Shown piece after piece: positions 32,046-43,961 of a DNA stretch of 64,000 nt. Below the pieces are notes generated by a model. The model saw only the letters and a list, made by a program, of their open reading frames with translations. It was not told where the DNA came from and did not search any database. Location of the stretch: positions 41,968,750 to 42,032,749 of the forward strand of contig NC_079509.1 of NCBI RefSeq assembly GCF_030052815.1, given 5' to 3'. This DNA comes from Hevea brasiliensis (lineage: Eukaryota; Streptophyta; Magnoliopsida; Malpighiales; Euphorbiaceae). The translations under genes were made by a program, and so were the position numbers. Within the stretch, counting starts at the first letter, position 1; every line of letters starts with the position of its first letter.

Positions 32046-32447
32046 TTAACAAATACGTAAGATGATTCCCCCTGAAATAAAATTAACACGCAACAGCAAC
32101 TCACTAAGGTTGTCTCATTTACTTATGTATCTGGGTGATCCAGATTAGTGAAAAATTAAACATTCCTTTCGGTCAAAAGGATTAACATTTCCATTCAAAC
32201 CCTCCTAACTATGAAGAACGTGAAGTTAAATCTGCTTACCCTCATTGATGGACGAGGTGGGGTGCCTAACACCTTCCCCACCCGTTTACGGACCCCGAAC
32301 CTAGAATCTCTGCGTTTGAAGTGGTTTTATTTTAACTTACTTTCACAAATGGTTTTCTTTAATTTCCCTCAAAATTAAAGTGGCGACTCCTCACTTTTCC
32401 CACTTTGGTGAGTGTTCGTCCAGGCGACCACAAAACCCCTTGCGACA

Positions 32448-32506
32448 AGTGTAAATTAGCTATAAATTAGAATATAATTAGGAATCATTGTATTTATTGG
32501 CCATTA
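32448..32506 (+). repeat. Copia 3' LTR, second part
   Basis: AGTGT aaattagctataaattag and on to tatttattggccatta continues the Copia LTR exactly where it broke at 18914 (compare 14033-14089). It is interrupted again at 32507 by chromovirus 1; the last five bases, catta, are the expected target of that insertion. Confidence 0.88.
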
Positions 32507-35500
32507 TGTAACACCCCGTTTGCATAGCCTGGTAGATTTCACTGTTCCGGTGACCGGTGTCGGTCCGGACAATTAAGGAGATTAGAACCACACTTAAGAC
32601 AACTAGAGAAGACATAAACACAAATAATTAGTAAAGTTCAATTAGTTAAATATAAATAATAAAAATAGAATAGAAGAAGTTAAACGAGCCGAGAGTCACA
32701 GCGATGGGTGACCTTCTCGGGAATGACTGCGAAGTCATTTTAAACTCAAATTTCAAACTGTAAAAAGTGACGCTGCGGTCCTTAGGACCCTTATGAACAT
32801 AGTGGAAAAGAGAAAATCATGAAAAAGAACTGTTAAGTCAGTCAAATAATTAGGTCAGGGAACCGAAAGAAATATGAAATTATTTGCAAACCGGGATGAA
32901 CCGGCGAGGGGCAATTTGGTCAATTGACCCCGAGAGCTGACTTCTGACCTAACTGTTAAATAAAATTGGAGAAAAGAAAACTTCGGGATCGAGAATTAAA
33001 TTAAAGAACTAATAGAAAAAAAAAGAAGAGAAAATGAAAAAGTTAAAAAGGTGTAGGAAGATGACATCATGCATGATATCATGCATGATGCCATAAGTCA
33101 TATAATTAATAAATTAATTAAATGGATTTTTGGTCTTCCTAAAGAGATAAAAGACAAAAGAAAAGAAAAGAAAAAAAAAATAAAACACAAGTCTTCTTCA
33201 AAAACGTCACTCTCCCTCTCCCACACCAAAACCTCCATTAAGGCTCAATTTTGAGCTTGCATATTATAAGATTTCACCATAAAAAAGTAAGCCACCATAG
33301 TTAAAGCTTGTCTAGGCAACTTGAGAAGAAGATTGGTCATCAAAGAAAGAAGAAAAGAAGAAAGAAAATTGGAGAAAAGGGGAGTTAGAAGTTGCTACAC
33401 AAAGGTTAGTGATTTAAGGTGCAAGATTAGTTTACTTGTTGTGTTTTTAGCTTGAATTAGCTTGTAATATGCTTAAAATGAAAAAAAAAATATGTATGAG
33501 GGACTAAATTGAAATTCGTCCAACAGGGAGGGGAGAGTGATTTGCATGAGTTTGAGTGAGTTAAACATGTTAAAATGCTTGAATGAGTTGAAAGATTGTG
33601 TTTATATGCTTTGAATTAGTTAATTACCATAAATTAGTGTGGTTAGGGTTTGAAACCTAGGGTTTTGAGGCAAATTTTGGAGAAATGCATAAATGATGAC
33701 TTTGACCTATTGTGAAGTGAAAAATGGTCAATAATGACCAAAGGAGATGTGTGGGAATTGTTAGAATGAAAGTCAAATTCGTAGGGTAAATGGTCATGCT
33801 GCTGGCAGCATGACCAAGCCAAATTTGAAGGACCAAAGCGGAAATTTTACAAGTCCAATTGATATGCCACCAATTGGGGATGAAAATAGACATAAAATGA
33901 CACAATTTTTGTTAAGGAACCATGCCCAAAAACTGACCAAAACCTAGTGAACCAATTGACCAAAGTTGGTTAAGAGCAGTCTGCCACTGCACAAACTGAC
34001 CAAATGAACAGTAATTGTTCATTTGGTCATAACTCGAGCTAGGAAGGTCAAAATGACCTGAAATTTTACCAGTAATTAGATAAGATATAGATCTAAAACT
34101 TTCATGAAGAATACCAACCCAAATTATGCCATTAACCTAATCAAATGATTGAGCAAAGTTGAGTTATTGAACCTGCAAAACTGCAGATTTCCATTTGAGC
34201 AGTAAAGTTCCAATGGCTATAACTCTCTCTAGAAAACTCCGATTTAGGCGATTCTTAAACCGATGGAAACCTAAGACATAGTAGAACATTTCGTATGAAG
34301 GAAATTAGACGAAATTATGGACTTAACTTGATCAAATTACTGCACGAAGTTGGATAAAAAATCTGCCAAAACCAAAATTGCAGCATGAACAGTGCATGTG
34401 AACAGTAATTGTATTTTGGCTATAACTTGAGCTAAAAAACTCCAATTGGGGTGATTCAAAAATGAGAATACACTTAAGACAATAAGGAACATTTTCTATG
34501 AAGGAAGTTTTGCCAAATTCCAACAGTAAAAGGGCCAATGGAACAGTACAACTTGGAGCACAAAAACTGAAAATTTGACAATTTGGCCAAAAGGATTTAA
34601 GCTTTGAGAAAATAATCAAAACCAACAAATTTATTGACTAAAATGTGGTATGTGGGTGAAGTTGGAGTTCCCATACCTATTAAGCCTTAGAAAGTCAACT
34701 ATTTGACTTGAATAGTGCAGTGAATAGTAACCCGAAACAAAAATTTCGAGAACGTCGAATTTAATACGTTAGAACTAAGTAAATGTGAAGTTAAATTTAT
34801 TTTGGATTTGTGTTAAGTTCTAGTACTGAAACATTGTAAAATTGTGTGTTTCAGTTGAAAAGAATATCGGGAAGGAACTCGAGGAACCGAGTCGAGGCTA
34901 AGAGGCGACTCGCTTGAGGTTTGTGCACAACATCACCATGTTTTAAAGTTATTGATAAAGTGAATGAAATATGTATTTTACATTTGCTTCGAATTGTTAA
35001 AAATTTATTTGTGACATTATTTATGATGTTTTGACTTAAATTGTTGAAAGTTATTGTGTATATTTGAAATGAAAATGTTTAGCAAATTGTTAAGATAAGT
35101 TTTGAAACCACAGTGTCATGACCATATATTTGAACACCTCACTAGCATGACTAGTGGGGGTAATTAGTTTCGAATTTTGATTCCTTTTCTAGAGAAGTGT
35201 TGAGGTGTGCCAGTAGAAGAGGATGTGAATGGATATTCATATATTTGAGCTAGCTAGCCTTGTGATATGATTTCTCTTCAGCCTCTGGCTATTGAGATTC
35301 TATTTGTTTCGAATGGCATGATCTAATTGTGGGTTTTATGAAATGTGTTTTGATACTTTGAAATGAACCTGATTTGCATTAAAATCTCATCATTTATGTT
35401 TTTGTGTTTAATGCTCATGTGTAGTCAAATTTTTGAATAAATGTGATTTAAATTTTGCATAAAGATTATTTTAGTATGTTGTGCACCACCGAGTCCTAGT

Positions 35501-36237
35501 ATTCAGCGATAGCTTTTATTGCTGTTGCAGATATAGAGACTAGAGGAGCAGCAGACTGAGCTGCTAAAGATTGAGGAGCATTCAGCCTAAAGTCTTCGGG
35601 TATAATCTATACCCTAATTGTAAATATTCTTTTGATGTATATATTGCACATAAATGTATGGACATGTAAAAATGGGTCTTGAGCAGTTGCATAAAATTTG
35701 TATAAAGTTGTAATATATATTGTAGTTTGAAATTCTCTTAATGTAAATTTTGTAATGATCTATTTAAATTGTTTCGTTTCTAACGAAACATGAATGGAAC
35801 TATTTTATTTAATTTGAATGAAATGGATTGTTAGTATTTTGATGATCATTGGATAGTGGATTTAAAATTGAAAGTTGAAAAATGTGTTGAGAACTTGATT
35901 GAGATTGCGTATGAAATTGAAGCAGTTGTTGAGAAAATTTTTAGAAGTGCTTTTTACAGGTATTTGAAGAACGGTTTTCTCAAAATACAGAGGAAACTCT
36001 GTCAAAATTTTTATAGAATTTGCAAAAAACTAAAATGGACCAAAATATTAACTAGTTTTAATTTCAACTAAATGTTTTAAGTACTTACTAGAAAATGCTC
36101 ACCACTTGTCAAAAATAAGAAAATTGTTTTAAAATCCCTTGTAGGGTACTTAATGAGTTATCGGTAGGTGAAGTTCGGTAGTTCATTAGGTATTCTACGG
36201 GATCATGTTATGCCTTACAGAGGGGTAAGGTGTGACA
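32507..36237 (+). repeat. Chromovirus 1 5' LTR, ~3.7 kb
   Basis: It starts TGTAACACCCCG and ends GGGGTAAGGTGTGACA, typical for Tekay/Del-type chromoviruses. A Met-type primer site follows eight bases later. The interior has no supported gene; short frames in it are chance. It shares weakly conserved modules with the LTRs of chromovirus 2 in the opposite direction. Confidence 0.88.
34020..34510. repeat. Three diverged ~190-200 bp modules in chromovirus 1 LTR
   Basis: Starts near 34028, 34218 and 34422 share the order tataact(c/t)gagcta, a a-rich aactcc stretch, gattc, then aagacatag/aagacaataag, aacattt and tatgaagg. A related module is seen inverted at about 42190-42290 and 50095-50195 in the chromovirus 2 LTRs. 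Confidence 0.6.
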
Positions 36238-36245
36238 TGTTTTAG

Positions 36246-36257
36246 TGGTATCAGAGC
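36246..36257 (+). other. Chromovirus 1 primer-binding site
   Basis: TGGTATCAGAGC, the standard site for initiator tRNA-Met. Confidence 0.9.
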
Positions 36258-36424
36258 AAGTTTTTGAAGTATGTTTTAACCTATGAATTTGTGTCTTTTC
36301 TTTGTTAAGTATAACTGCTCAATGTCCATAATTGTTACATACAGTGCATTACATCATGAATATGAACTAACGGAGGGAAATCTCCATGTGTTACTTGTTC
36401 AGGAGATACCCTACTCTGCATCAT

Positions 36425-37471
36425 ATGGAAGAAGGGGATCGCTCAGTTGAGCAGTCTGTTGAAGCTGAGGCACAAGGGGAAGCCCCAGCTTTACCGAATG
36501 TTAGTGGGTCAGCAGCACCAGCCCCACAAATGCCGCAGTTCCCTGCACAGTTCGCACAGCAGATGGCGGCAATGTTTCAACAAATGGCTGGGGGTATGCC
36601 TGTTCAAGCTCCACCCCAACCACCTGTGGCACAACCACTGCCTCCAGCCAGACAATATGATAAACTACTGAAGTATGGGGCTGTAGAATTTAAGGGTACA
36701 GTGGACCCTTTAGAGGCAGAGCAATGGCTTGAAAGAATGGACAGAGTGTTTAAGAAACTGCACTGCCAAGATGAGCTGAAGTTTGAGTATTCCGTGTCTC
36801 TACTGCAAGGGGATGCGTATGATTGGTGGAAGACCATCCCCCACAGCTTGGTTGAACCACCAGTGCTGACCTGGGATGACTTCATCAGAGAGTTTAGACA
36901 AAAATACATCCCAGATGCGTATGTTAACCAGAAACTGTAAGAATTTTTTAGTCTGAAATAAGGAAATCGATCGGTGGTAGAGTATGAGAGGGAGTTCTCC
37001 CTCCTGAGTCACTATGCGGGAAGCCTCCTTACTACCAGCAAGGCAAGATGCAAGAGATTTGAGACGAGTTTGAAGCCCAGCATAAGGATGCAAGTTGTGG
37101 GATTTCGACACAGCAACTTCTCAGACCTTATGTCGCAAGCACTTGAACTGGAGAGAATTGAATCAGAAGTAACCCCAAGGAAAGAAAAATCAGAAAAAGC
37201 TGAGAAATCAGAAAAAGACAAGGGGGAAAAATCAGTTGAACAGAGTTCTGGTGCTACCTCTGGAAAGAGAAAGAAGTTTAGTGGACCTAGCAGGGGTCGA
37301 GGTGGAAGATTCAGTAGGGGCCGATTCTCCGGACAGAGACCTCCTAGGTCCAGTCGATAGTCAGCGAGGGTTCATATTCTCGCCTGCCTGTGAGACTTGT
37401 GGCAAGATTCATGGGGAGTGTTATCGGGCCACTGAGCTCGCTTTAATCATGAGGAAAGGGCCATATAGCTA
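36425..37471 (+). pseudogene. Chromovirus 1 gag, with stops
   Basis: The start at 36425 (MEEGDRSVEQS) follows a weaker in-frame ATG at 36386. After a Gln/Met/Pro-rich part comes the capsid region (YGAVEFKGTVDPLEAEQWLE, QGDAYDWWKTIP, WDDFIREFRQKYIPDAYVNQ). Two stops lie close together at about 36938 and 36958. The same frame continues with VVEYEREFSLLSHYAG, a Lys/Glu-rich stretch and an RG-rich tail (SRGRGGRFSRGRFSGQ). After a frame change near 37360 a knuckle (CETCGKIHGECYRAT) is visible but incomplete. The gene cannot make an intact Gag. Confidence 0.88.
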
Positions 37472-37691
37472 AAGACTGTACTAGTGCTCCGAAATATGGT
37501 CCAGCTCCTACTACAGCCGAGGGTTCTATTCAGAGTCCTGCTCCCAGAGGTTCACAGTCTGTTGGCAGAGGAAGAGGCAGAGGTAGAAGCACCGCCTGCA
37601 GCGATCAAGGCACGATTGGTCGATCAGACAAGGAAGTGCTTCACCAGAATCTACACAATGAGACAAATGAGAAGAGGCTGAGACTTCTGAT

Positions 37692-39564
37692 GTGGTAGCT
37701 GGTACATTCTCTATCTCTGATCAAGAAGTATTTGTGTTGTTTGATCCGGGTTCAACCCATTCATATGTTAGTGCTAGCATAGTTAGTTCACTTGCTGTTC
37801 CATGTGTGCAAATGGGTTTTGAAGTGCTAGTAACTAGTCCATTAGGACAAGAGGTCCGGGTCAACAGAATTTATAGAGACTGTCCTTTGGTAATCCAAGG
37901 ACATGTTTTCCTGTCAGACTTGATTGAAATGCCCTTCAGAGAGTATGATATCATCTTGGGCATGGATTGGCTAGCCAGGCATCACGCCATGATTGACTGT
38001 AGACTGAAGACAGTCACTTTTGGTCTACCTCTGTACGGTGATATGGTAATACACGGGAAGAGGCATTTACTGCCATCAAACATCATTTCGGCTGCACTAG
38101 CCAGAAGAATGATCAGAAAGGGGTGTGAAGCATACTTGGCACATGTAATAGACACCCAAGTGGGGAGTCTAGCACTAAGGGACATCCCTACTGTATGTGA
38201 TTTTCCGGATGTGTTTCTTGATGAATTACCAGGATTACCTCCAGAAAGAGAGGTGCAGTTTGAAATTGAAGTTATGCCTGGTGTGGACCCAATCTCCATA
38301 ACGCCATATAGAATGGCACCTGCAGAATTAAAAGAGTCAAAAGTACAATTGCAAGAGTTGCTTGACAAGGGCTTTATCCGCCCTAGTGTGTCACCTTGGG
38401 GAGCGCCATTATTGTTTGTAAAGAAGAAAGATGGCACTCTCCGGTTATGCATCGATTATTGGCAGTTGAATAAGGTGACAATAAAGAATAGTTATCCATT
38501 ACCCCGTATTGATGACTTGTTTGATCAGTTGAGGGGTGCAGCTGTGTTCTCCAAAATTGACCTGAGATCAGGTTATTATCAGCTGAAAGTACAAGAGCAG
38601 AGTATTCCTAAAACTGCCTTCAGAACCCGTTATGGCCATTACGAGCTCTTGGTCATGCCATTCGGGTTAACTAATGCTCCGGCTGCTTTTATGGATCTGA
38701 TGAACACTATCTTTAGACCATACCTCGACCAGTTTGTTGTAGTATTCATAGATGATATATTGGTCTATTCGAGGAATGCAGAAGAGCATGATAGACATCT
38801 GCGGATTGTACTACAGACTTTGAGAGAGAAACAGCTATATGCTAAATTGTCGAAGTGTGAATTTTGGCTGAAGGAGATATCCTTTTTGGGGCACATAGTA
38901 TCAGTAGAGGGCATTAAGGTAGATCCAAGTAAGATTGAAGCTGTCCTTAATTGGAGGCCACCCAGAAATGTCACAGAAATTCGCAGTTTTGTGGGTTTAG
39001 CTGAATACTACCGTAGATTTGTGAAGGGATTCTCCATGTTGGCATCTCCATTGACCAAGCTGCTTAGAAAAGATGTGAAATTTCAGTGGACGGACAAATG
39101 TCAGCAGAGTTTTGATGAATTGAAGAGATGTTTGACTGAAGCTCCAGTCCTGACTTTACCTACTCCGGGTAAAGAATATACAGTATATAGTGATGCTTCT
39201 CACAATGGATTAGGCTGTGTATTGATGCAAGATCGAAATGTTATTGCCTATGCATCATGCCAGCTAAAACCGCATGAGAGGAATTATCCAACACATGATT
39301 TGGAGCTTGCAGCTATTGTGTTTGCTCTTAAGATCTGGAGGCACTATTTATATGGGGAAAAGTGTTACATCTATACAGATCATAAGAGTTTGAAGTATTT
39401 GGGCACCCAGAAAGAGCTGAATTTGAGACAGAGGAGATGGTTAGAGTTGATAAAAGACTATGATTGTCTGATAGACTATCAGCCAGGGAAAGCTAATGTT
39501 GTGGCTGATGCCTTAAGTCGCAAGACTATGGCAAGTCTACGGGTTACTCCTTTGTCTTTGGTAC
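37692..39564 (+). pseudogene. Chromovirus 1 protease-RT-RNase H, cut by Tat 2
   Basis: The frame is open from 37692. The aspartic protease has [18 protein letters not shown] and IILGMDWL. Reverse transcriptase spans about residues 190-420: [47 protein letters not shown], and the catalytic FIDDILVYS. RNase H follows with [33 protein letters not shown] and [11 protein letters not shown], closing with VVADALSRK. At 39565 the frame runs into the TGTCGCAAGG terminus of a Tat LTR and reads foreign sequence to 39638. Integrase, chromodomain and 3' LTR are therefore missing from this side. The gag-pol boundary lies in the broken region 37472-37691. Confidence 0.9.
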
Positions 39565-39697
39565 TGTCGCAAGGAATTTTGCGGTCGCCTGAACGAACCC
39601 TCACCGAAGTGGGAAAGAGTGGGGAGTCGCCACTTTAATTTTGAGGGAAATTAAAGAAAACCATTTGTGAAAATAGATTGAAATGAAACCACTTCAA
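39565..39697 (-). repeat. Tat 2 3' LTR, outer fragment
   Basis: It begins TGTCGCAAGGAATTTTGCGG and follows the Tat LTR end (26063-26195) up to accacttcaa. The clean LTR terminus inside the chromovirus 1 frame marks an insertion point; the five bases before it are ggtac... read as GTAC at 39561-39564. The LTR resumes at 51852 after chromovirus 2. Confidence 0.85.
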
Positions 39698-39708
39698 GCA
39701 GGCACCAG

Positions 39709-40690
39709 TCACTCTCCAACACTCCCCCTTATGCCATCTTTGACAGTGTGGACATGCAGAAGATGTTGGGGCTGGTCCCCTGAACCCCATCCCTGGAGAG
39801 CTGCCCACTGATGGTGTGGACTGACCTCTCCTAGGGGTGAACTGTGGCTCAGGCCCCGAGATCGACTCGCCCCGTGGTCGAGCTGAACTCTGTGCAGAGG
39901 ACCCTTGAACTTCTTCCCTGATGCAGGAGCTGAACTCGACTGACCCGGTCCCCTCTTCTGCTGTCTCTCTCTTCTAGTCCACTCACTAATTCTCACTTTT
40001 TCAACTCTTATTGCAGCTTCCACTAGCTTGCTAAATTCTGTGATTCCCAAGGCAGTGAGCTGTATCTTGATATTGTCATTCAGTCCCTCTTCAAATCTCT
40101 TGCACCTTTCAGCTTCGTTAGGGACTATTTCCCTTCCATAGCGGCTTAACCGAACAAACTCCTTCTCATACTCGCCATCGACAACCGTCTCGCCAAAGTT
40201 AATGAATTCCCTTCTTCTCTCTTCCGTATACAAGATCCACATATTTCTTCTTGAACTCGAGAGGAAGAAGTCCCAAGTTATAGCTTCGGCTGCACTTCAT
40301 CGACACGATGTCCCACCATCCGTAGGCATCGTCTTGTAACAAGGATATAGCAGCTTCTAAGTTCTCGCCTGGGTGCAGTGGAGTTGTTTTAAGACTCGCC
40401 CATTCTGCTCAACCAATTCTACCGCAATGAGTCATCTTCTCTCTGCCATAAAAATCCATCGCCCCAAATTTTCTTAACCTCTCCAAGTGTGATTTACATT
40501 TGTGGAGCTGGTAGTGGTGGTGGTGGTGCCGGCATTACTCGGCCATTTGTCTAAAGAAATCGGCCATTTGTTGAAACATGGCTGTGGAGGCCGAAAGGTG
40601 TTCTCGCTTGAGCGGAGCGCATTCTCTCATGCCCCAGCCTCAATCACTGCAGGTGGAGCATGACTCTCCACTTCCTCCTCGACGGCTCTC
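39709..40690 (-). pseudogene. Chromovirus 2 second gag copy, partial and broken
   Basis: Nearly identical to 47608-48632 over its length. The best frame (40242-39709) covers EYEKEFVRLSRYGREIVPNE, FEEGLNDNIKIQLTALGITE and the basic tail, while the capsid N-terminal part (40700-40242) is scattered over frames. Many differences to the first copy are CTG/CAG versus TCG/CGA changes and small gaps, for example near 40180-40205 and 40455, so several breaks may be sequencing errors. The copy ends at 39698, where the knuckle should follow. Confidence 0.85.
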
Positions 40691-40817
40691 TGAGATGACG
40701 GGTCCATATCCTATTCAGAATAAGAAAGATAAACAGATCTGCGTTAGTGTCACCTCGACTCTTACAAATGCAATGCATGGTATGGACTCAATCTAGGCCC
40801 GAGAACGCCTAAACCGT

Positions 40818-40830
40818 GCTCTCGATACCA
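40818..40830 (-). other. Second primer-binding site of chromovirus 2
   Basis: Plus strand gctctcgatacca, against gctctgatacca in the first copy: one inserted base turns CTG into CTCG in a site that is otherwise invariant. Confidence 0.8.
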
Positions 40831-40835
40831 CTAAA

Positions 40836-43800
40836 TGTGACACCCTTACCCGTGTACAAGATACCCAGTAAGTAATGCCACCGTGTACCTAGCACACTCT
40901 AATATTCCTCAATTAATTTAGACAATGCTTTTGCATATAATTTATGAAATACAATTTATTTAAACCATTCATCAAAAGTATCATTCATTTAAGGTTCCGA
41001 AAATTTTAAAGAAAATCCGGCGGAGTACTGGCTAAAATGGAGAAAATCGTTCTTCAGAACCTGTTAAAAACACTTCCAATATACAATTTCATTCATTCTC
41101 AACTCCAATATCATTACAAAACTCAATATCAAGATATCAACAATTTTTCAATTCCAGGTCTCAACAACCTTTTCATTGCTCAAAACATCCCTTTCTCAGG
41201 GTTCTCATATATAAACAACCATTAAATACTCAAATTAATACCATACATGACCATAAATCTTTATTATTTACAATAAGCTCAAAATACATTACATAAATCC
41301 CAAATACATATGAGAAATAAAAATTTAATTACAAAATGACAAAATGACATCTAGTGTCCTACCAATGCACTGCAGGTGACGAGGTGACACGGACACTGAG
41401 CAGAACTGCCGGATGGACTCACCCAGTCTGTGGTCTATTGGGCTCGCGATCGGGATCTCCAAGACTACGCTGCGTGGCAAGCAACGCGCTAAGCAATAAT
41501 GCTTAGTGGTGCAATAATAAAATAAAAGAAAATAGCAGATATAAATATGTATTGCATGTGCATGTTTTATTTGTCATGTATTTGTATATTCATTCCTTTA
41601 TTTCTTCTACATTGCTCATTTTCATTCATTTGGTTGCCCAAGTAACCTACACTAGACGACTGGACTGGATAATGGGTAAACTGGCACTGGGTACCTAGTA
41701 CCTCGGGCCGTCACACCATCGGTCACATATGCATCTCCCGGCAAATGTAACGCCTAACAAGTCAGAATAATATCGTGCACAAGGCCAAGTCTCAATGCAA
41801 AGTCAGAATGGCTAAAAGCCATGAAATCACAGAATGGCATTTTTGCCATGTGCAGTACTGCTAACTGAACCCTATTGGCATGCCAAACTATCCAAACCAA
41901 TCTTGTTAGGTATACTAGGGCAATCGAAACTCTTAAATTTGTCAATTTGTGAATTTCAACTTTTTTTGGTGTCACTATTCATCATTGGTCAACAAAAATG
42001 TTGACATTTAGAATAAAAAGGTGTACATTGACTTTGGCACTCCCAACATACCACATTTGGTGTTTAAAACTTGTTGGCATTAAGTGTTTTTACCATTTCT
42101 AAGCATTAAACCAAAGGAGCAGATTTTTCAGATTTTGTACCATAACTTCACTGTTCCATTGGACACTGTTACTGTTGGAATTTGAAGAAATGTAAAACAT
42201 GAAAGTTGTTCCTTATTTTGTCTAGTTGAATTTCCTTTTTTGAATCACTCCATTTGGAGTTTTGTAGCTCCAGATATGGCTCAAAAACCCAAGCTGTCCG
42301 GATATGCAGTCTGCAGAAATTTACCATATCTACAGTGCATGAATAGTGACTTGAGTCACTTGGTTGAATGGGTTCTGGCCATAATTTGGGGTAGGTTCCT
42401 TCATGAAAGTTGTTTGTCTATGTCTTAACTTGTTGCTGTAAAAAATTCAGACCAATTGACCAAATCTACAGTGACTTATGGCCAAATGAACAGTTACTAT
42501 TCATTTGGTCAAATTCTGCAGAGGCAGTTTCAGGGTTCCGGATTGTGGCTGAGTTTTGACCCTTTTGCTTTGGTCTTTTGGGCATGGTTTCTTCAGCAAA
42601 AATGTGCCATTATAAGCCTAGTTTCATGTCCAATTGGCCAAACATCAATTGGACAAGCACAGCCCAAGTTATGGCAGTGCAAAGGGACTGAAATTTCAGT
42701 CCCTATCTTTGTATCCATAGGGCAGTTTATACTTTCACTTTACCAGCCCATTTTTCAGTTCTAATTAGGGTCAACCTACCTAAAATGGTCACTAATTGAC
42801 CATTAAAAAGTCCTCTAACCATTTCCAAAGTTAAGTCACCATTTCACCTTCCCAAACCCTAATGTTCAACTAAATTTACTCATAAACCTTGTCTAACATA
42901 CTTAGTTAAATCTTCATGCATTTTAATACCTTAACCATGATTTTCAACCACTCTAAGTTTGTTAAACAATCAAACTCAATCTTCCATAGGGTTGCTGAAA
43001 ATTGAAGGTACCCTTAACACATGTAATTTACTTCAATTCCTTAAGATTTCTTAGCTCAAAAATGTTCTAACTAGAATTTAAAAGAAGGAAAATGAGATTA
43101 TAGCACTAACCTCACTTAGGGCAGATTTTTCCCTTCCTCAAAGTCTTGGTTTCCTTTTCTTTTTGCTCCCACAATAATCACCAAGATGATAGAATGAATT
43201 TTTGTGTTGGTAGTTAGGGTTTTTAGTGGAAGAAAACTAAGAAAAATGAAGGATGAAAGGTTGTTAATGGTGGAATGGGTAAGGGTGAGTGAGTGGCGTG
43301 AAGAAGAAGAGAGGGAGCTGGTTTTGGGTTTCTAAAATTCTGCCTCATTACCCACTTTTATTTCCTTTTTATGGACTTGCTTAAATTTGATTGGTTGGAA
43401 AATTTTAAATGATGTCATTAATAGCCATTTTTCCTCAATTTCTTTTCTTTCCTCCACTACTCATTTTCAATTCAATTTCTAGCAATATTTCTTCATATTT
43501 TATGTCATATTAATTATTTACTCAATTGGGCAAGTCGGCCAAAAATCACCTCGGAAGGCGAAATGACCAAAATGCCCTCCGTTTGGCTTAACGGGTCAAA
43601 ATTGTCTGTACCGATTGAAAAATTTTTCTAGGTATTTTCTTGGCATTCTAATGCCATGGGAACCTCAATTACCCTTCTCTGGAGTCCCAAAAATTATTTT
43701 ATAATTTTTCCCCCGGGTCTAGGGCTCCTCGTTATAGAACCGCAACTTCCCTCCGATTACCCATCGCTAGGGCACCTACTGCTTAACTTGATTGTATTTT

Positions 43801-43953
43801 ATTTCTAAAATTTTTACTAAATTTTTCTTGTTAATATTTGAGTTAATTATGGTTCTGACTTTAGTTTGAATATTTTTCCGACATTCTAGTCGTCCCGACC
43901 GACACCGTCACCGAATAAGAGGATGTACGGAGTGGTTAATGGAGGGTGTTACA
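40836..43953 (-). repeat. Chromovirus 2 LTR A, ~3.1 kb
   Basis: On the minus strand it starts TGTAACACCCTCC (43953) and ends GGGTGTCACA (40836). It is nearly identical to LTR B. The internal side at 43954 shows a purine run (aggaagag on the minus strand), the polypurine tract. No genes are supported inside; frames such as 42240-42428 are chance and repeat in LTR B. Confidence 0.9.
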
Positions 43954-43961
43954 ACTCTTCC

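Larger units (their letters stand above)
18915..32447 (-). mobile_element. Tat-type Ty3/Gypsy element 1 with palindromic LTR end
   Basis: A 13.5-kb unit inserted in the Copia 3' LTR; AGTGT flanks it at 18910-18914 and 32448-32452. In minus orientation the order is: 5' LTR (29599-26063), primer site, leader, gag, RT, two RNase H domains, integrase, 3' noncoding and a 66-bp stub of the 3' LTR. Next to the 5' LTR lies a second LTR in opposite orientation (29595-32447), so both outer ends are the same LTR end (TGTCGCAAGG at the left, its complement at the right). Protease and the antisense ORF seen in Tat element 2 are missing by deletion. Confidence 0.85.
29595..32447 (+). repeat. Inverted partial Tat LTR forming a head-to-head palindrome
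   Basis: Plus-oriented LTR copy, complement of 26063-29044 with roughly 95% identity by eye. It ends in CCTTGCGACA at 32447 and is followed not by a primer site but by AGTGT, the target duplication. The inner end starts within tcggaacaccca; tcgga is shared by both joined partners, a 5-base microhomology. The spacer between the arms is the outer part of the 5' LTR (29045-29594). Confidence 0.85.

Noticed and set aside
33640..33670. Telomere-like gttagggtttgaaacctagggttt
   Set aside because: Single telobox-like words, common in plant promoters and LTRs; no tandem telomere repeat.
36246..36257. tRNA-like sequence
   Set aside because: Twelve bases complementary to a tRNA 3' end are a primer-binding site; no tRNA gene body surrounds this or the other sites.
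37982..38452. Minus-strand frame of 156 codons within chromovirus 1 pol
   Set aside because: Shadow of the protease/RT frame on the plus strand.
42240..42764. Plus-strand frames repeated at 50144-50668
   Set aside because: They lie in the two LTRs of chromovirus 2 and are kept only because the LTRs are nearly identical.
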